Shown here: positions 54,866-63,764 of the stretch, in pieces
Layout: every line of letters begins with the position of its first letter
How positions within the stretch are numbered: the stretch's first letter is position 1
Source: Bacteroides coprosuis DSM 18011
Lineage (GTDB): Bacteria; Bacteroidota; Bacteroidia; Bacteroidales; Bacteroidaceae
Reading direction: 5' to 3'
Length of the DNA: 64,000 nt
NCBI GenBank assembly: GCA_000212915.1
Contig: CM001167.1
Span: forward strand, 2,038,780-2,102,779
Notes under the pieces: generated by a model
Told to the model about the DNA's origin: nothing
The model's database searches: none
Seen by the model: the letters and a program-made list of their open reading frames with translations, nothing else
Made by a program: the position numbers and the translations under genes

Positions 54866-55237
54866 ATGACAAAGTATTTAGCAACGATTGGACTTCTGGT
54901 TTGTTCTAATCTTTTTATGACTTTTGCGTGGTATGGACATCTTAAGTTTAAGGAAATGGATTCTTTCAGTCATTTCGGCTTATTGGCCATCATTTTAATC
55001 AGTTGGGGAATCGCCTTTTTTGAATATTGCTTCCAAGTTCCAGCCAACAGAATTGGGTATATAGAGAATGGAGGACCATTTAATCTGTGGCAACTCAAAG
55101 TTCTACAAGAAGTTATTTCTCTTACTGTATTTACGATAATAACTATCGTAGTCTTTAAGAATGAGACATTGCGGCTCAATCACATCATAGGATTTGGGTT
55201 TCTGATCCTTGCGGTTTACTTTATTTTCAAGAAATAA
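54866..55237 (+). CDS. DUF486 family small membrane protein
   Basis: 123 residues with four membrane helices (ATIGLLVCSNLFMTFAWYGH; HFGLLAIILISWGIAFFEYC; LKVLQEVISLTVFTIITIVV; IIGFGFLILAVYFIF). The conserved FEYCFQVPANRIGY and FNLWQLKVLQEVISL motifs place it in DUF486, a family related to the small multidrug resistance / DMT transporters. Transport is presumed but no substrate is known. It is a single gene with its own promoter box and terminator. Confidence 0.88.
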   Translation: MTKYLATIGLLVCSNLFMTFAWYGHLKFKEMDSFSHFGLLAIILISWGIAFFEYCFQVPANRIGYIENGGPFNLWQLKVLQEVISLTVFTIITIVVFKNETLRLNHIIGFGFLILAVYFIFKK

Positions 55238-55354
55238 GAATACTCTATTCGCACGAACTGATTAGATGAATATCTACGCTTAAAGATTCTAAGAGTTGGG
55301 ATACCTTTACTTTGGACCCATCCATTCACACTAGCGAAAGAATATATAATTATA

Positions 55355-55388
55355 AAACGAGGTTGCTTATTACTAGGCAACCTCGTTT
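55355..55388. terminator. Bidirectional terminator between DUF486 and rubredoxin genes
   Basis: A perfect 12-bp stem (AAACGAGGTTGC with GCAACCTCGTTT) and 10-base loop between convergent genes. Confidence 0.9.
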
Positions 55389-55405
55389 CTTTCTACAAAC
55401 TTTAT

Positions 55406-55570
55406 TTAATCCTCTGAAGGCTCAAAGTCTTCTTTTCCTACTCCACATTCTGGACATACCCAGTCATCGGGTAAATCTTCAAAAGCAGTACCTGGTTTTA
55501 TACCATTGTCGGGATCACCTTCAGCAGGGTCATATACGTAACCACAAACTGTACAAACATACTTTTTCAT
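55406..55570 (-). CDS. Rubredoxin
   Basis: 54 residues, [20 protein letters not shown] onward, ending [16 protein letters not shown]. Four cysteines (6, 9, 39, 42) in two CxxCG knuckles hold one iron. Aromatic core residues (Tyr4, Tyr11, Tyr13, Phe30, Trp37, Phe49) are in the usual places, and the length is standard. It is a cytoplasmic one-electron carrier serving oxygen and peroxide detoxification (rubrerythrin, rubredoxin:oxygen oxidoreductase) in anaerobes. No partner is adjacent. The gene is short and easily missed. Confidence 0.96.
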   Translation of the reverse strand: MKKYVCTVCGYVYDPAEGDPDNGIKPGTAFEDLPDDWVCPECGVGKEDFEPSED

Positions 55571-55681
55571 AAGGCTAAGTATTTTAAATTGTTATTTAAC
55601 TATCGATTCAAGTTATTAATTTCTAATTTAAAATGAAAGATAAATAGCCACATTCTAGTATTCGGAAACACTCTTTAACTC

Positions 55682-56617
55682 TTATAACATCTTTATTAAA
55701 CGATCAATCTTATGTTCCAACGCTTTACCTTCTTTGAGATCAGTAATCAGGTGTTTGGGGATAGAGCTAAATCCATATTTAGCACCTAAGATTGGTCCAG
55801 CTACGGCACAATTTGTATCAGCATCTCCCCCTTCTAGTAAGACAGTCTGAATACCACTCATATAATCTTTGGCATAATTAAACGCCCAAATTCCTGCTGC
55901 CATAGCTTTTAGCGTATAACCCATTCCTGGGCCATCTAGGCTCAGCCTTGTAATATCTGGTTGATAAGCAATCTCAATAAACTTACCTGTTCGTTCATCA
56001 AACTCTTTGGACACCTCTATTAAATCTCTTTTAGTGAAGGTTTTATCGTTAAGAATAGAATGTATAATATAGGCAACTACCACGCACGAGCTAACACAAC
56101 GAGGGTCATAATGAGTTAACCGACAAATATTAGCTGTATTTTCTTTTACTTGTTTCCAGTCTTTGTATTGCCAGATAGCTGTAATTGAGGTTCGCATAAT
56201 TCCTCCGTTTCCTGCACTATTTCTTCCTGAGTTTTCCCACTCTTTCTTTGCACAGGCTACAGGGTTATCTAAGTATTTCGGATTTGATAAAACATCAGAT
56301 GTCAGCATCCCTATATCCCATGGGCTAGACTCTTTCCATGCTTTAAAATTCTTTGCAATATCTGCTAAGTCTATTTCTTTTTTATCCAATAGACTGTCAA
56401 GAATGGCGAGCATCATATCTGTGTCATCGGTCCAGTGACCTATATGATCCTTTGTACACCACTCACTCTCCACGATATCAGAATATCTCTTTAGTCCATC
56501 GGGATAGTTGAAGCATACTTTTGTCTTGGGCATAAACTCGGTTCCATATCCTAGAGCATCTCCCACAGCTAAACCCATTAAGGTTCCTTTCACTCTATCA
56601 TTAAGGTCGATTTTCAT
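55682..56617 (-). CDS. ADP-ribosylglycohydrolase family protein
   Basis: 311 residues from ATG 56617 (MKIDLNDRVKGTLMGLAVGD; a TTG three codons earlier also opens the frame). Metal-binding signatures of the DraG/ARH fold are GHWTDDTDMMLAILDSL near the N-terminus and GGDADTNCAVAGPILGAKYG near the C-terminus, with GNGGIMRTS between. These enzymes remove ADP-ribose from proteins or nucleic acids, or cleave related nucleosides, using two Mg ions. No ADP-ribosyltransferase or toxin gene is beside it, so the substrate cannot be inferred. Confidence 0.9.
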   Translation of the reverse strand: MKIDLNDRVKGTLMGLAVGDALGYGTEFMPKTKVCFNYPDGLKRYSDIVESEWCTKDHIGHWTDDTDMMLAILDSLLDKKEIDLADIAKNFKAWKESSPWDIGMLTSDVLSNPKYLDNPVACAKKEWENSGRNSAGNGGIMRTSITAIWQYKDWKQVKENTANICRLTHYDPRCVSSCVVVAYIIHSILNDKTFTKRDLIEVSKEFDERTGKFIEIAYQPDITRLSLDGPGMGYTLKAMAAGIWAFNYAKDYMSGIQTVLLEGGDADTNCAVAGPILGAKYGFSSIPKHLITDLKEGKALEHKIDRLIKML

Positions 56618-56858
56618 AAAACTCAATTGTTTAAGGTTATTTATATGTTTAAAGATAAGAAAGCAATATCTTTTTGATACTAAGGGACATTACTCTCTTA
56701 AAAGTTAACAAATAGAAAGGAGTAAAGGTTTTATATCCTACCTTTTATTCTAACTCTAGCATGAATAAAGAGCATTTTTACTTTACTTGATGTTCTAATC
56801 TCTACCGATATGGGTACAGACTTTTGGCATGAAAGAAGTATATTGTAATAATTAGTTA

Positions 56859-56866
56859 TACCTTTG
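56859..56866 (+). promoter_or_regulatory. Predicted -7 element of the pantothenate kinase gene
   Basis: TACCTTTG matches TAnnTTTG, 38 bases before the ATG at 56904. The 11-base context is nearly the same as that before the DUF486 gene (ACCTTTGTAAT). Confidence 0.45.
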
Positions 56867-56903
56867 TAATATATTATTTTGCATATTTAAAGAACTAAAT
56901 ATT

Positions 56904-57746
56904 ATGGGTCTTGTCATCGGAATTGATGTAGGCGGAAGTACTACTAAGATCGTAGGAGTAAAACAAAGAGAGATCATTTCTCCGATGTTTGTTAAAGCAT
57001 CGGATCCTGTTGCTTCTCTTTTTGGAGCTTTTGGTAAGTATATTTACAATAATCAAATCAACTTACCCGATATAGAAGAAATAATTTTGACAGGTGTGGG
57101 CAGTGCTTTTATTGACCGACCTATCTATGATTTGCCTACTGCACGAACAGACGAGTTCTTAGCCAATGGACTAGGAGCAAAATTTACTATCGACCTTGAA
57201 AACATCATTGTGGTGAGTATGGGTACGGGTACATCTTTTGTTAAAGTTCAGGGCGGAAACATCGAACATATCGGAGGTACGGGTATTGGAGGTGGCACAC
57301 TCTTGGGGCTCTCTAGACTTTTACTGAAGACACAGAATATTGATACCATTGCCGAACTAGCTTCTCAAGGATCGCTTAATAATATAGATCTTCAGATTCA
57401 AGACATCTGTAGCAAAGCCTTGCCTGGATTACCTCTTGATGCTACTGCTTCCAACTTTGGAAAAGTAGATGGCAATGCTTGTCCTGAAGACCTTGCTTCG
57501 GGTATTATTCACTTAGTACTCAGAGCCATCGGACAGTCGGCTATTCTTTCTTCACTCAATAGTAATATTAGAGATTTTGTGCTGATTGGAAATCTTACTC
57601 AGCTTCCTCAATGCAAAGAGATATTTTCTAAGATAGAAGAGATGTATGATGTGAGATTTCATATCCCTCAATATTCTGAATATAGCACAGCTATTGGGGC
57701 TGCATTGGCTTATCAAAAACGATCAGGAATTGAACCTATCGAATAA
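56904..57746 (+). CDS. coaW: Type II pantothenate kinase
   Basis: 280 residues of the ASKHA fold: phosphate loop GIDVGGSTTKIVGV, IILTGVGSAFIDRPIYD, the second phosphate site VVSMGTGTSF, and GGTGIGGGTLLGLSRLL, which is diagnostic of type II (eukaryote- and Staphylococcus-like) pantothenate kinases. It phosphorylates pantothenate in the first step of coenzyme A synthesis. A late ASNFGKVDGNACPEDLASGI segment also fits this family. It has its own promoter box and a perfect terminator. Confidence 0.9.
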   Translation: MGLVIGIDVGGSTTKIVGVKQREIISPMFVKASDPVASLFGAFGKYIYNNQINLPDIEEIILTGVGSAFIDRPIYDLPTARTDEFLANGLGAKFTIDLENIIVVSMGTGTSFVKVQGGNIEHIGGTGIGGGTLLGLSRLLLKTQNIDTIAELASQGSLNNIDLQIQDICSKALPGLPLDATASNFGKVDGNACPEDLASGIIHLVLRAIGQSAILSSLNSNIRDFVLIGNLTQLPQCKEIFSKIEEMYDVRFHIPQYSEYSTAIGAALAYQKRSGIEPIE

Positions 57747-57770
57747 AATAGGATCTTAATTTAGGATATA

Positions 57771-57804
57771 AAAAAAGGTAGAAGCACGCACTTCTACCTT
57801 TTTT
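57771..57804. terminator. Bidirectional terminator after coaW
   Basis: A 14-bp perfect stem including flanking A and T runs (AAAAAAGGTAGAAG with CTTCTACCTTTTTT) and 6-base loop. It can stop both coaW and the convergent B12 operon. Confidence 0.93.
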
Positions 57805-57883
57805 GTATTCTAATATTTACTGTAAATAGCAACACTTGTCTATACCTATAAAATACGGTTTTAACTCTATCAAGTTATCGTCA

Positions 57884-57938
57884 TGACACCGACATGATGA
57901 TACGATGTCGGTGTTAAAGCATCCTCTTGTCGGTGTCA
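57884..57938. repeat. Dispersed 13-mer repeat, locus 7 (one copy facing two)
   Basis: TGACACCGACATG at 57884-57896 faces GATGTCGGTGTTA at 57904-57916 (starts 20 bp apart). A same-way variant CTTGTCGGTGTCA follows at 57926-57938, 22 bp on. The layout is identical to locus 6. It lies between convergent genes. Confidence 0.85.
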
Positions 57939-57975
57939 GTAAAAACGTATTATTCTCTAGTTATAGTGAGAGATC

Positions 57976-59403
57976 TTATAATTTACAAGTAAGCTCTTCT
58001 GCAATTACTACTTCAATAGTTTTACTTACGATACAACCATTTGAGTTTACAGTAAGGGTGATTTCGGTCTTTCCTTCTTCGCCTAAACCTTCAACAATCA
58101 ATTTATTGTTTTCAATAGAAGCTGAGATCAATGTTTCTCCTTCTTTCACTTCAACTACCTTAGAGATAGCTGCATCGAAAGTATCTGCATCTACTACTTT
58201 TTCTGACAAATCAATTTCTACTGTTTCTTTCACAGGAACAAGTATCTGATTCACTAATATCTCAGGTTTATTCATATCTAAGAAGAGAGGCATGGATGGG
58301 AACCAATAGTGCTCCTTACCATCCTGATTGAGTACTTGATATTTCTTAATTTCTTTACCAGCATTATCAATCAAATAGACCCAGATAAAGGTACTGAAAC
58401 CTTGTTGACCAATCACTGCAATATCTTCTGTCAACGGATCAACTCGAAGTCCGGCACCATAGAAACCTAGATTCTTTCCATCTTCACTACCTAGTGTAAA
58501 GATGCTTTCAGAAGATCCTGATTCTATATCATACTTAATCACTGATTTTCCACTAGCCCAATAAAGAGTGTTGGATGTTGCACTAGCATCAATTGCTCTT
58601 GGTGTCCAAGCCCATGGGTTTGTTCTTATACCCAATCCCTTAATGTCTCTTTTTTCAACTTCAAAAGTTGCAGGATTAATTTTATAGAGAGTTTCTCCAG
58701 CACCAGCCCATACATTGCCATCTTTTGCCAAAAGAACACTGTTTGCACCTTTTACTTCGATGGTTTCTATCAGCTCATCCTTTTCTGCATGGATTGCATA
58801 TATTTTGCCCTTACCAGCTGCAAAAACAGTATTGTTCACTTGGCACATATCGCCTACCTCACCAGATACTCCAGCAATTTGCTTACCCGTATAAGTAAAA
58901 TCTTCTAAGTTCAGAATTGAGATTCCACTTGAAACAGATAGATATCCTTTATTTGCATTGATACCTTGGAAGAAACGAGCATCTCCACCTACTTCTTCGA
59001 GAACAGCTTTCTTCTTTAGAGTTTTAGCATCAGCAACAACTAGTCTATTTCCTTGTTTAGAGGTAAAATAAAGATTATCACCGTACATTACCCCACCTGC
59101 TGTAGTCTTACCAAATTCTTCTCCTGCATTTGCTGTAGAATAAGCACGATATGCAATATGACCATCTTTACCGAAGAAGTTTACTGAACCACCATCATGC
59201 CCAAACCAGCCTTCGTTGACCATGTAAAAACCATCAGCCTCAACAGGCAGAGAGGGTTTGGCATCGGGAATACATTCTACTCCAGGGTTTTCTGGTTCTG
59301 GGTTGGGGATTAAACAGCTATAGTCTTTATCTCTTGAACAAGATGAGAGCCCCATTAATGCCATTAAAGGCAGTCCGAATAATATACTTTTACTCAATTT
59401 CAT
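57976..59403 (-). CDS. Beta-propeller surface lipoprotein of the B12 operon
   Basis: 475 residues. Lipoprotein signal LMALMGLSSCSRDKDYSC; then a Pro-rich linker, FYMVNEGWFGHDGGSVNFFG, and repeated beta-propeller blades (GGVMYGDNLYFTSKQGNRLV, KIYAIHAEKDELIETIEVKG) like the DUF5074/YncE-type propellers of BtuG. A beta-sandwich-like tail of about 100 residues follows (VKETVEIDLSEKVVDADTFD). It is the fourth gene after the cobalamin riboswitch, so probably a second surface cobalamin-binding or presenting protein; this is inferred from fold likeness and operon. Confidence 0.75.
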   Translation of the reverse strand: MKLSKSILFGLPLMALMGLSSCSRDKDYSCLIPNPEPENPGVECIPDAKPSLPVEADGFYMVNEGWFGHDGGSVNFFGKDGHIAYRAYSTANAGEEFGKTTAGGVMYGDNLYFTSKQGNRLVVADAKTLKKKAVLEEVGGDARFFQGINANKGYLSVSSGISILNLEDFTYTGKQIAGVSGEVGDMCQVNNTVFAAGKGKIYAIHAEKDELIETIEVKGANSVLLAKDGNVWAGAGETLYKINPATFEVEKRDIKGLGIRTNPWAWTPRAIDASATSNTLYWASGKSVIKYDIESGSSESIFTLGSEDGKNLGFYGAGLRVDPLTEDIAVIGQQGFSTFIWVYLIDNAGKEIKKYQVLNQDGKEHYWFPSMPLFLDMNKPEILVNQILVPVKETVEIDLSEKVVDADTFDAAISKVVEVKEGETLISASIENNKLIVEGLGEEGKTEITLTVNSNGCIVSKTIEVVIAEELTCKL

Positions 59404-59433
59404 AGTTTATAAATTTAAATGTTAATGTGATGT

Positions 59434-60402
59434 TTATCGTGTTTTTACGACTTCTCCTTTCAAGTGTAAATCATACGCACCTAGTACTTCTGTAGATATT
59501 TCACCTAGCCAACCCGCTTGTTGGTGCACAGCAGTATAAACCTTTACAAAGTGAATACCTGGTAGATTGACAGATTTGCCATTTTCATCAACCGCCCAAT
59601 TAATGTCTATTGCCGATTCATCTGAAGAATTAGGCATATTGTCTGCATATCCATATTCATAAGGATAAGATACCCAGTTTTCATTTTCATCTGTACCTTT
59701 TTTTTCTGCATTAGCGGGTAAGAGAGTACCTTTAAAAGTGATTGATTTTTGATCTTTGGCTATCCAGTTTGGGAAATAGCTTTGTCTGTGGTAGGTATTT
59801 TTAGGAATCCAACCTTCATTTCCTTCAGAATCTGTCCAGCGGATATATTCTTCTCGAACTTCTTTATCTTCTACTTCTGGTCTATAATAGGTAATTTCAT
59901 AGTTTCTGATGCTTTCTTTGTTGTTATACTCACTTCCTGCTATTTCATACCATTTATCATCTGGTTTGCCATTCTTGTTTTCATCATAAGATACCATGAT
60001 GATACCTGGCTCACTACTTGCTCCTTTAGAAATACTCGCTTTTGTAGCTGAATAGAAAGCATTACCGAGTACTTTAAAATCTCTTAACCCTTCTTTGTTC
60101 TCAATCATGTGATCAAAACCAAATACAACATAGCCTCCAAAGCCACCCAAAGAAATCATCTCTGTATTTGGACCCACTAAAGCTTTATTGACTTTGGCCA
60201 GCATAGCTTGTTCTGTATCCCCATCATGGTATGCAGGTAGTTCGTTGACAAACTGACCATAAGCTGGTTTAAACTCATACACTTTATTGATGTAAGGGCT
60301 ATCCTTTGGTTGTGGTTCTGTATTGTCATCGCTACTGCTGCAACTGGCTAGTACTATACCCACACAAGCCATTGATAATAAATTTAAATACTTCTTTTTC
60401 AT
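59434..60402 (-). CDS. Surface lipoprotein of the B12 operon, function unassigned
   Basis: 322 residues. Lipoprotein signal (MACVGIVLASCSSSDDN). The mature part is soluble and beta-rich: SLGGFGGYVVFGFDHMIENK, then VLGNAFYSATKASISKGASS, DENKNGKPDDKWYEIAGSEY (Asp/Asn/Gly-rich, calcium-loop-like) and AVHQQAGWLGEISTEVLGAY. I recall this type as cell surface proteins in Bacteroidetes loci beside BtuB/BtuG, but no biochemical role. Its place between two propeller proteins under a B12 riboswitch suggests work in cobalamin capture. Confidence 0.68.
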   Translation of the reverse strand: MKKKYLNLLSMACVGIVLASCSSSDDNTEPQPKDSPYINKVYEFKPAYGQFVNELPAYHDGDTEQAMLAKVNKALVGPNTEMISLGGFGGYVVFGFDHMIENKEGLRDFKVLGNAFYSATKASISKGASSEPGIIMVSYDENKNGKPDDKWYEIAGSEYNNKESIRNYEITYYRPEVEDKEVREEYIRWTDSEGNEGWIPKNTYHRQSYFPNWIAKDQKSITFKGTLLPANAEKKGTDENENWVSYPYEYGYADNMPNSSDESAIDINWAVDENGKSVNLPGIHFVKVYTAVHQQAGWLGEISTEVLGAYDLHLKGEVVKTR

Positions 60403-60431
60403 GGTTTCTATATTTATATGTTATCTGATTC

Positions 60432-61568
60432 TTATTTTAAAAAGGCAAAATGGGCAGGAATGTTACCTGCTGTTGTTTTCCACTTCAACTTTCCATCGGG
60501 AGTAAAGCAATACACAAATCCTGTTACGATATAATTTTGTGCATCGGTAATGTATATCTCTTTCGTTTCAGGATTGATCGTCAAACCATAAGGGAGCATG
60601 ATTTGCTTATCTGTACCATCGGTTATAATTTCATTAGAGATGACCTGTTGAGTATTGGTATCTATTATACCATATTTAATATCTCTACTGCCTGTATTCT
60701 GATCTTCTTCTGAATTGTAGTAATAAAGTAATTCTCCACTTAGACATAATTCACTTGCTCCTACTCCGAGAGATTGCACTACCTCATCTTTTTGAGGATC
60801 GATAATGAATATATCTGAACGAACACCTTTGTAGTCTCCTCGAGAAGATACATAGATCAAGCCATTGGGAGCTAAAACCATGCGGTGTAGATTGATCGCT
60901 ACATCTATCTTCCGAATCTCCTCAAAGCTATCTAAGTCTATTACAGATACAGTAGTATCATAATTAGGAACTCGGTAACCTCCTGAGTTGGCTACATAGA
61001 GCTTATTATTTACAATCACCATCTCTTCGGGTTGGTAGCCTACTTGTACCTTTCGGGTTAGCTCTAATGAAGTCGTATCTATCTCCGCCACAAAACCTTT
61101 TTCTGCATTGGGATCAACACCTATCGGACCCGAATAAGAACTGACATAAGCTTTATCTTGATGAAAAGCAAGGTATCGACAATTGGGGACAGTGATTACT
61201 TTCTGCCTCTGTGCCGTCCATTTATTCATGACTTCTATCTTATTCGAAGCATTAATGACAGCATAGAGTTTGTTCCCATAAATCTTTAAATCATTCCCTA
61301 CATCACCCAGTTCTTTGATTGCATTGGGGTTGAGTTCAGAGTAGATATCGGTAGAGTAGTAACCCGTACGGTAATCAAAATAATCAATGCTAGCTCGGTT
61401 CATTCCCATATTACCTTCATTGAGAATATAGAAGCCCAAAGTCTTAGAATCTGGACGAGGGTACGCCACTTGTTCTTTATTGGACTTAAAAATATATTCA
61501 TCCTTTCTACATGAAGGAAGTAGAAAAACAGATGCTAAAGCAAGAATGAAAAGAGTGTAGTTTCTCAT
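60432..61568 (-). CDS. btuG: BtuG-like cobalamin-binding surface lipoprotein (beta-propeller)
   Basis: 378 residues. Lipobox LASVFLLPSCRKDEY, then a seven-bladed-propeller-like repeat: LGFYILNEGNMGMNRASIDY, DVGNDLKIYGNKLYAVINAS, CRYLAFHQDKAYVSSYSGPI, EEMVIVNNKLYVANSGGYRV, HRMVLAPNGLIYVSSRGDYK. Length, blades and place directly behind a BtuB-like transporter match BtuG, which binds B12 on the surface with very high affinity and sits over BtuB. Its ATG overlaps the TGA of the transporter gene (ATGA), so translation is coupled. Confidence 0.82.
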   Translation of the reverse strand: MRNYTLFILALASVFLLPSCRKDEYIFKSNKEQVAYPRPDSKTLGFYILNEGNMGMNRASIDYFDYRTGYYSTDIYSELNPNAIKELGDVGNDLKIYGNKLYAVINASNKIEVMNKWTAQRQKVITVPNCRYLAFHQDKAYVSSYSGPIGVDPNAEKGFVAEIDTTSLELTRKVQVGYQPEEMVIVNNKLYVANSGGYRVPNYDTTVSVIDLDSFEEIRKIDVAINLHRMVLAPNGLIYVSSRGDYKGVRSDIFIIDPQKDEVVQSLGVGASELCLSGELLYYYNSEEDQNTGSRDIKYGIIDTNTQQVISNEIITDGTDKQIMLPYGLTINPETKEIYITDAQNYIVTGFVYCFTPDGKLKWKTTAGNIPAHFAFLK

Positions 61569-63613
61569 AATTCTATCCCTATAATAAATTTAAATGTTCG
61601 CCCAGGCATGGGGTAATTGTAGATTACTTCGTATTGCTGATCAAATAGATTGTTTACTTCTACAGATGCATTCGCCTTCAGTTTACTGAATTGGAACTGT
61701 TTTTGAAGGGCAATATCATGTGTGTACCAAGGCCGGACTTTATTTTTCTCAATATTGTTAAAGGCTCCATTATAGCGTTCGCCAACATAGAAGAAGCTAT
61801 AGTTCAAATTCCATGATTTGTAAGAAGCCGAGCAGATGGCAGAACCACTATGCCAAGGTGTATAAGGTATCTGATCGCCATAGGAAGAGAGAGGTAGTCC
61901 AAAAATCTTCGTATAATCTTTCTGCTCCGAATAAGCATAACTTAGGTTTGTCACCACTTGAACAGCTCCGAAATGCATATCCAAGGCAGCAGAGGCTTCA
62001 ACTCCTTTCCCTTTCACTTTTCCTACATTGCTCATCATCCATCGGAAGAGGTTTCCTGTGGGGGCAGCAATTATCTTATCGGTTGTACGGGTAAGATAGG
62101 CATCTGTTTGAATAGAAAACTTATCGAATACTGAATGACGGAAAGGGAGATTATAGGTAAACCCTAGATTCACCTGATTCACATATTCGGGATTCAAAGC
62201 CGATGAGCCGACTTGTGTATAGTACAAATCATTAAATGTAGGCATTCTGAATACTCGCTTGGCAAAAGCTCTTACATTGAAATCATGATTCTGAAAAGGT
62301 TTATAACCCAAGAACACGGCTGGACTGAATTCCTTTTTATTGGGACCCGCAGCTCCGTTTCTCACGGTTTCGTGCACAAAGGCTCCATTTACACTGACCA
62401 TTGCCTTGAACTTACCCAAGTTAAGTGAAGTAGCCAATGCACCCAATAACGTATAGCGTGTAGGGTATGCAAAGGCTGTAGATATTCCCAAGCGAGTAGC
62501 ATTGAGCTTATTCCACTGAAAATCTGCCGAGGCAGATACATCCCACCAATCGGTAATATTGTACATATTAATTACAGAGGCATAGATTTCTTGCTGGTAA
62601 TAGGTATCGTCAAACTGAGCACTTTCTGTGACTACATCGCCCAATACGTGTGTGGTATCTCGAGCAATATAATTCATCTTATCAAAGGCATATTTACCTT
62701 TGAACTGGAAATGGTATTGATCGGAGAAATCTTTGGTGAACTCTCCTTGGGCAAAGAAGTTCTTATCCTTCTGTCTAAAGCCATCATCAAATTTGTTGGC
62801 TACTATTGCACCAGGTGCTCCTCGGTTGGAATCGTAATAATAAGCTTTGGCAGACCATCCTCCATCTTCTATTCTTCCAAAGAAGGCAGTTTCTAAACGA
62901 TAAGCTTCTACATCACTGTTTGTACGAGTGGCAGTAGTATCGTAGGCCAAAGTACCATCTAAGTTCTTTCGTTTATAACGAAATTTATAACGACCATTTG
63001 TTTTGGTCATCTCCCCACTCGCACTCATAGTAACGGAAGGCGAAATACGCTGTTCTACACGAAAAGAGGGATTTATAAAATCGATAGACATCGCTTTGTA
63101 ACGAAGAATAACATTAGTCTTCTTATCTCCCACAAAGCGTGGACGTTTGGTTTTTAAGTAAACCGTTGAGGCAGCACTAAAGTCTTTGGCCGATTGAAAG
63201 ATATCGCTCTTCTGACCATTATAAAGGGAGAGCTCTTCCATATCATCTAGTGAATATTTCCCTAAATCGATGACTCCATTTTGTGCATTATTTAGCTCTA
63301 TTCCATCATAGAATACCCCCACATGGTGACTACCCATATTACGGACATCTATTGTCTTCAAGCCACCAATACCTCCATAATCTTTTACTTGAATACCCGA
63401 GAAATAACGAAGTGCATCTGCTACACTATGCACGCTGAGTGTTTGAAGTATATCTCCTGATAGCTTTTGAACAGGAATTATCTCTTCGAAAGGTTTTGCC
63501 GTAATCACTACCTCCTGTAAATACTGGAGGCTGTCTAGTTTATTTTGGGCATAATGGGTACAAGGAAAGGCACATAGCATACCTCCCAATAATATTTTTT
63601 TAATATTATTCAT
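61565..63613 (-). CDS. btuB: BtuB-like TonB-dependent cobalamin transporter
   Basis: 682 residues. Signal peptide (LLGGMLCAFPCTHYAQ), TonB box region LQEVVITAK, plug (VHSVADALRYFSGIQVKDYG, then GLKTIDVRNMGSHHVGVFYD and DGIELNNAQNGVIDLGKYSL) and a 22-strand-type barrel ending GRTFKFIIGIEL. It has no carboxypeptidase-like N-terminal domain, unlike the SusC type. The cobalamin riboswitch about 150 bases upstream and the BtuG-like partner identify the substrate. Repression by cobalamin is expected. Confidence 0.9.
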   Translation of the reverse strand: MNNIKKILLGGMLCAFPCTHYAQNKLDSLQYLQEVVITAKPFEEIIPVQKLSGDILQTLSVHSVADALRYFSGIQVKDYGGIGGLKTIDVRNMGSHHVGVFYDGIELNNAQNGVIDLGKYSLDDMEELSLYNGQKSDIFQSAKDFSAASTVYLKTKRPRFVGDKKTNVILRYKAMSIDFINPSFRVEQRISPSVTMSASGEMTKTNGRYKFRYKRKNLDGTLAYDTTATRTNSDVEAYRLETAFFGRIEDGGWSAKAYYYDSNRGAPGAIVANKFDDGFRQKDKNFFAQGEFTKDFSDQYHFQFKGKYAFDKMNYIARDTTHVLGDVVTESAQFDDTYYQQEIYASVINMYNITDWWDVSASADFQWNKLNATRLGISTAFAYPTRYTLLGALATSLNLGKFKAMVSVNGAFVHETVRNGAAGPNKKEFSPAVFLGYKPFQNHDFNVRAFAKRVFRMPTFNDLYYTQVGSSALNPEYVNQVNLGFTYNLPFRHSVFDKFSIQTDAYLTRTTDKIIAAPTGNLFRWMMSNVGKVKGKGVEASAALDMHFGAVQVVTNLSYAYSEQKDYTKIFGLPLSSYGDQIPYTPWHSGSAICSASYKSWNLNYSFFYVGERYNGAFNNIEKNKVRPWYTHDIALQKQFQFSKLKANASVEVNNLFDQQYEVIYNYPMPGRTFKFIIGIEL

Positions 63614-63764
63614 TCTTCTAGTGTATGTTTGTTTTACAAACTACAGCCAACGGGGATAGAGATTTAAAGATATAATTCAAGTAGAGGATAAAAGTATTTA
63701 CAGCTTACCCCTATCATAAATGTCTTAAAGCTCTAGTCCCAGAAAGCTTTGTAACTTATATTAT

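Noticed and set aside
55312-55572. An 86-codon plus-strand frame opposite the rubredoxin gene.
   Set aside because: It crosses the bidirectional terminator and lies antisense to an unmistakable rubredoxin.
4130-57938. Reading the 13-mer palindromes simply as intrinsic terminators.
   Set aside because: No T runs follow, several genes beside them already have proper terminators, and loci 3 and 5 contain only direct copies that cannot form the hairpin.
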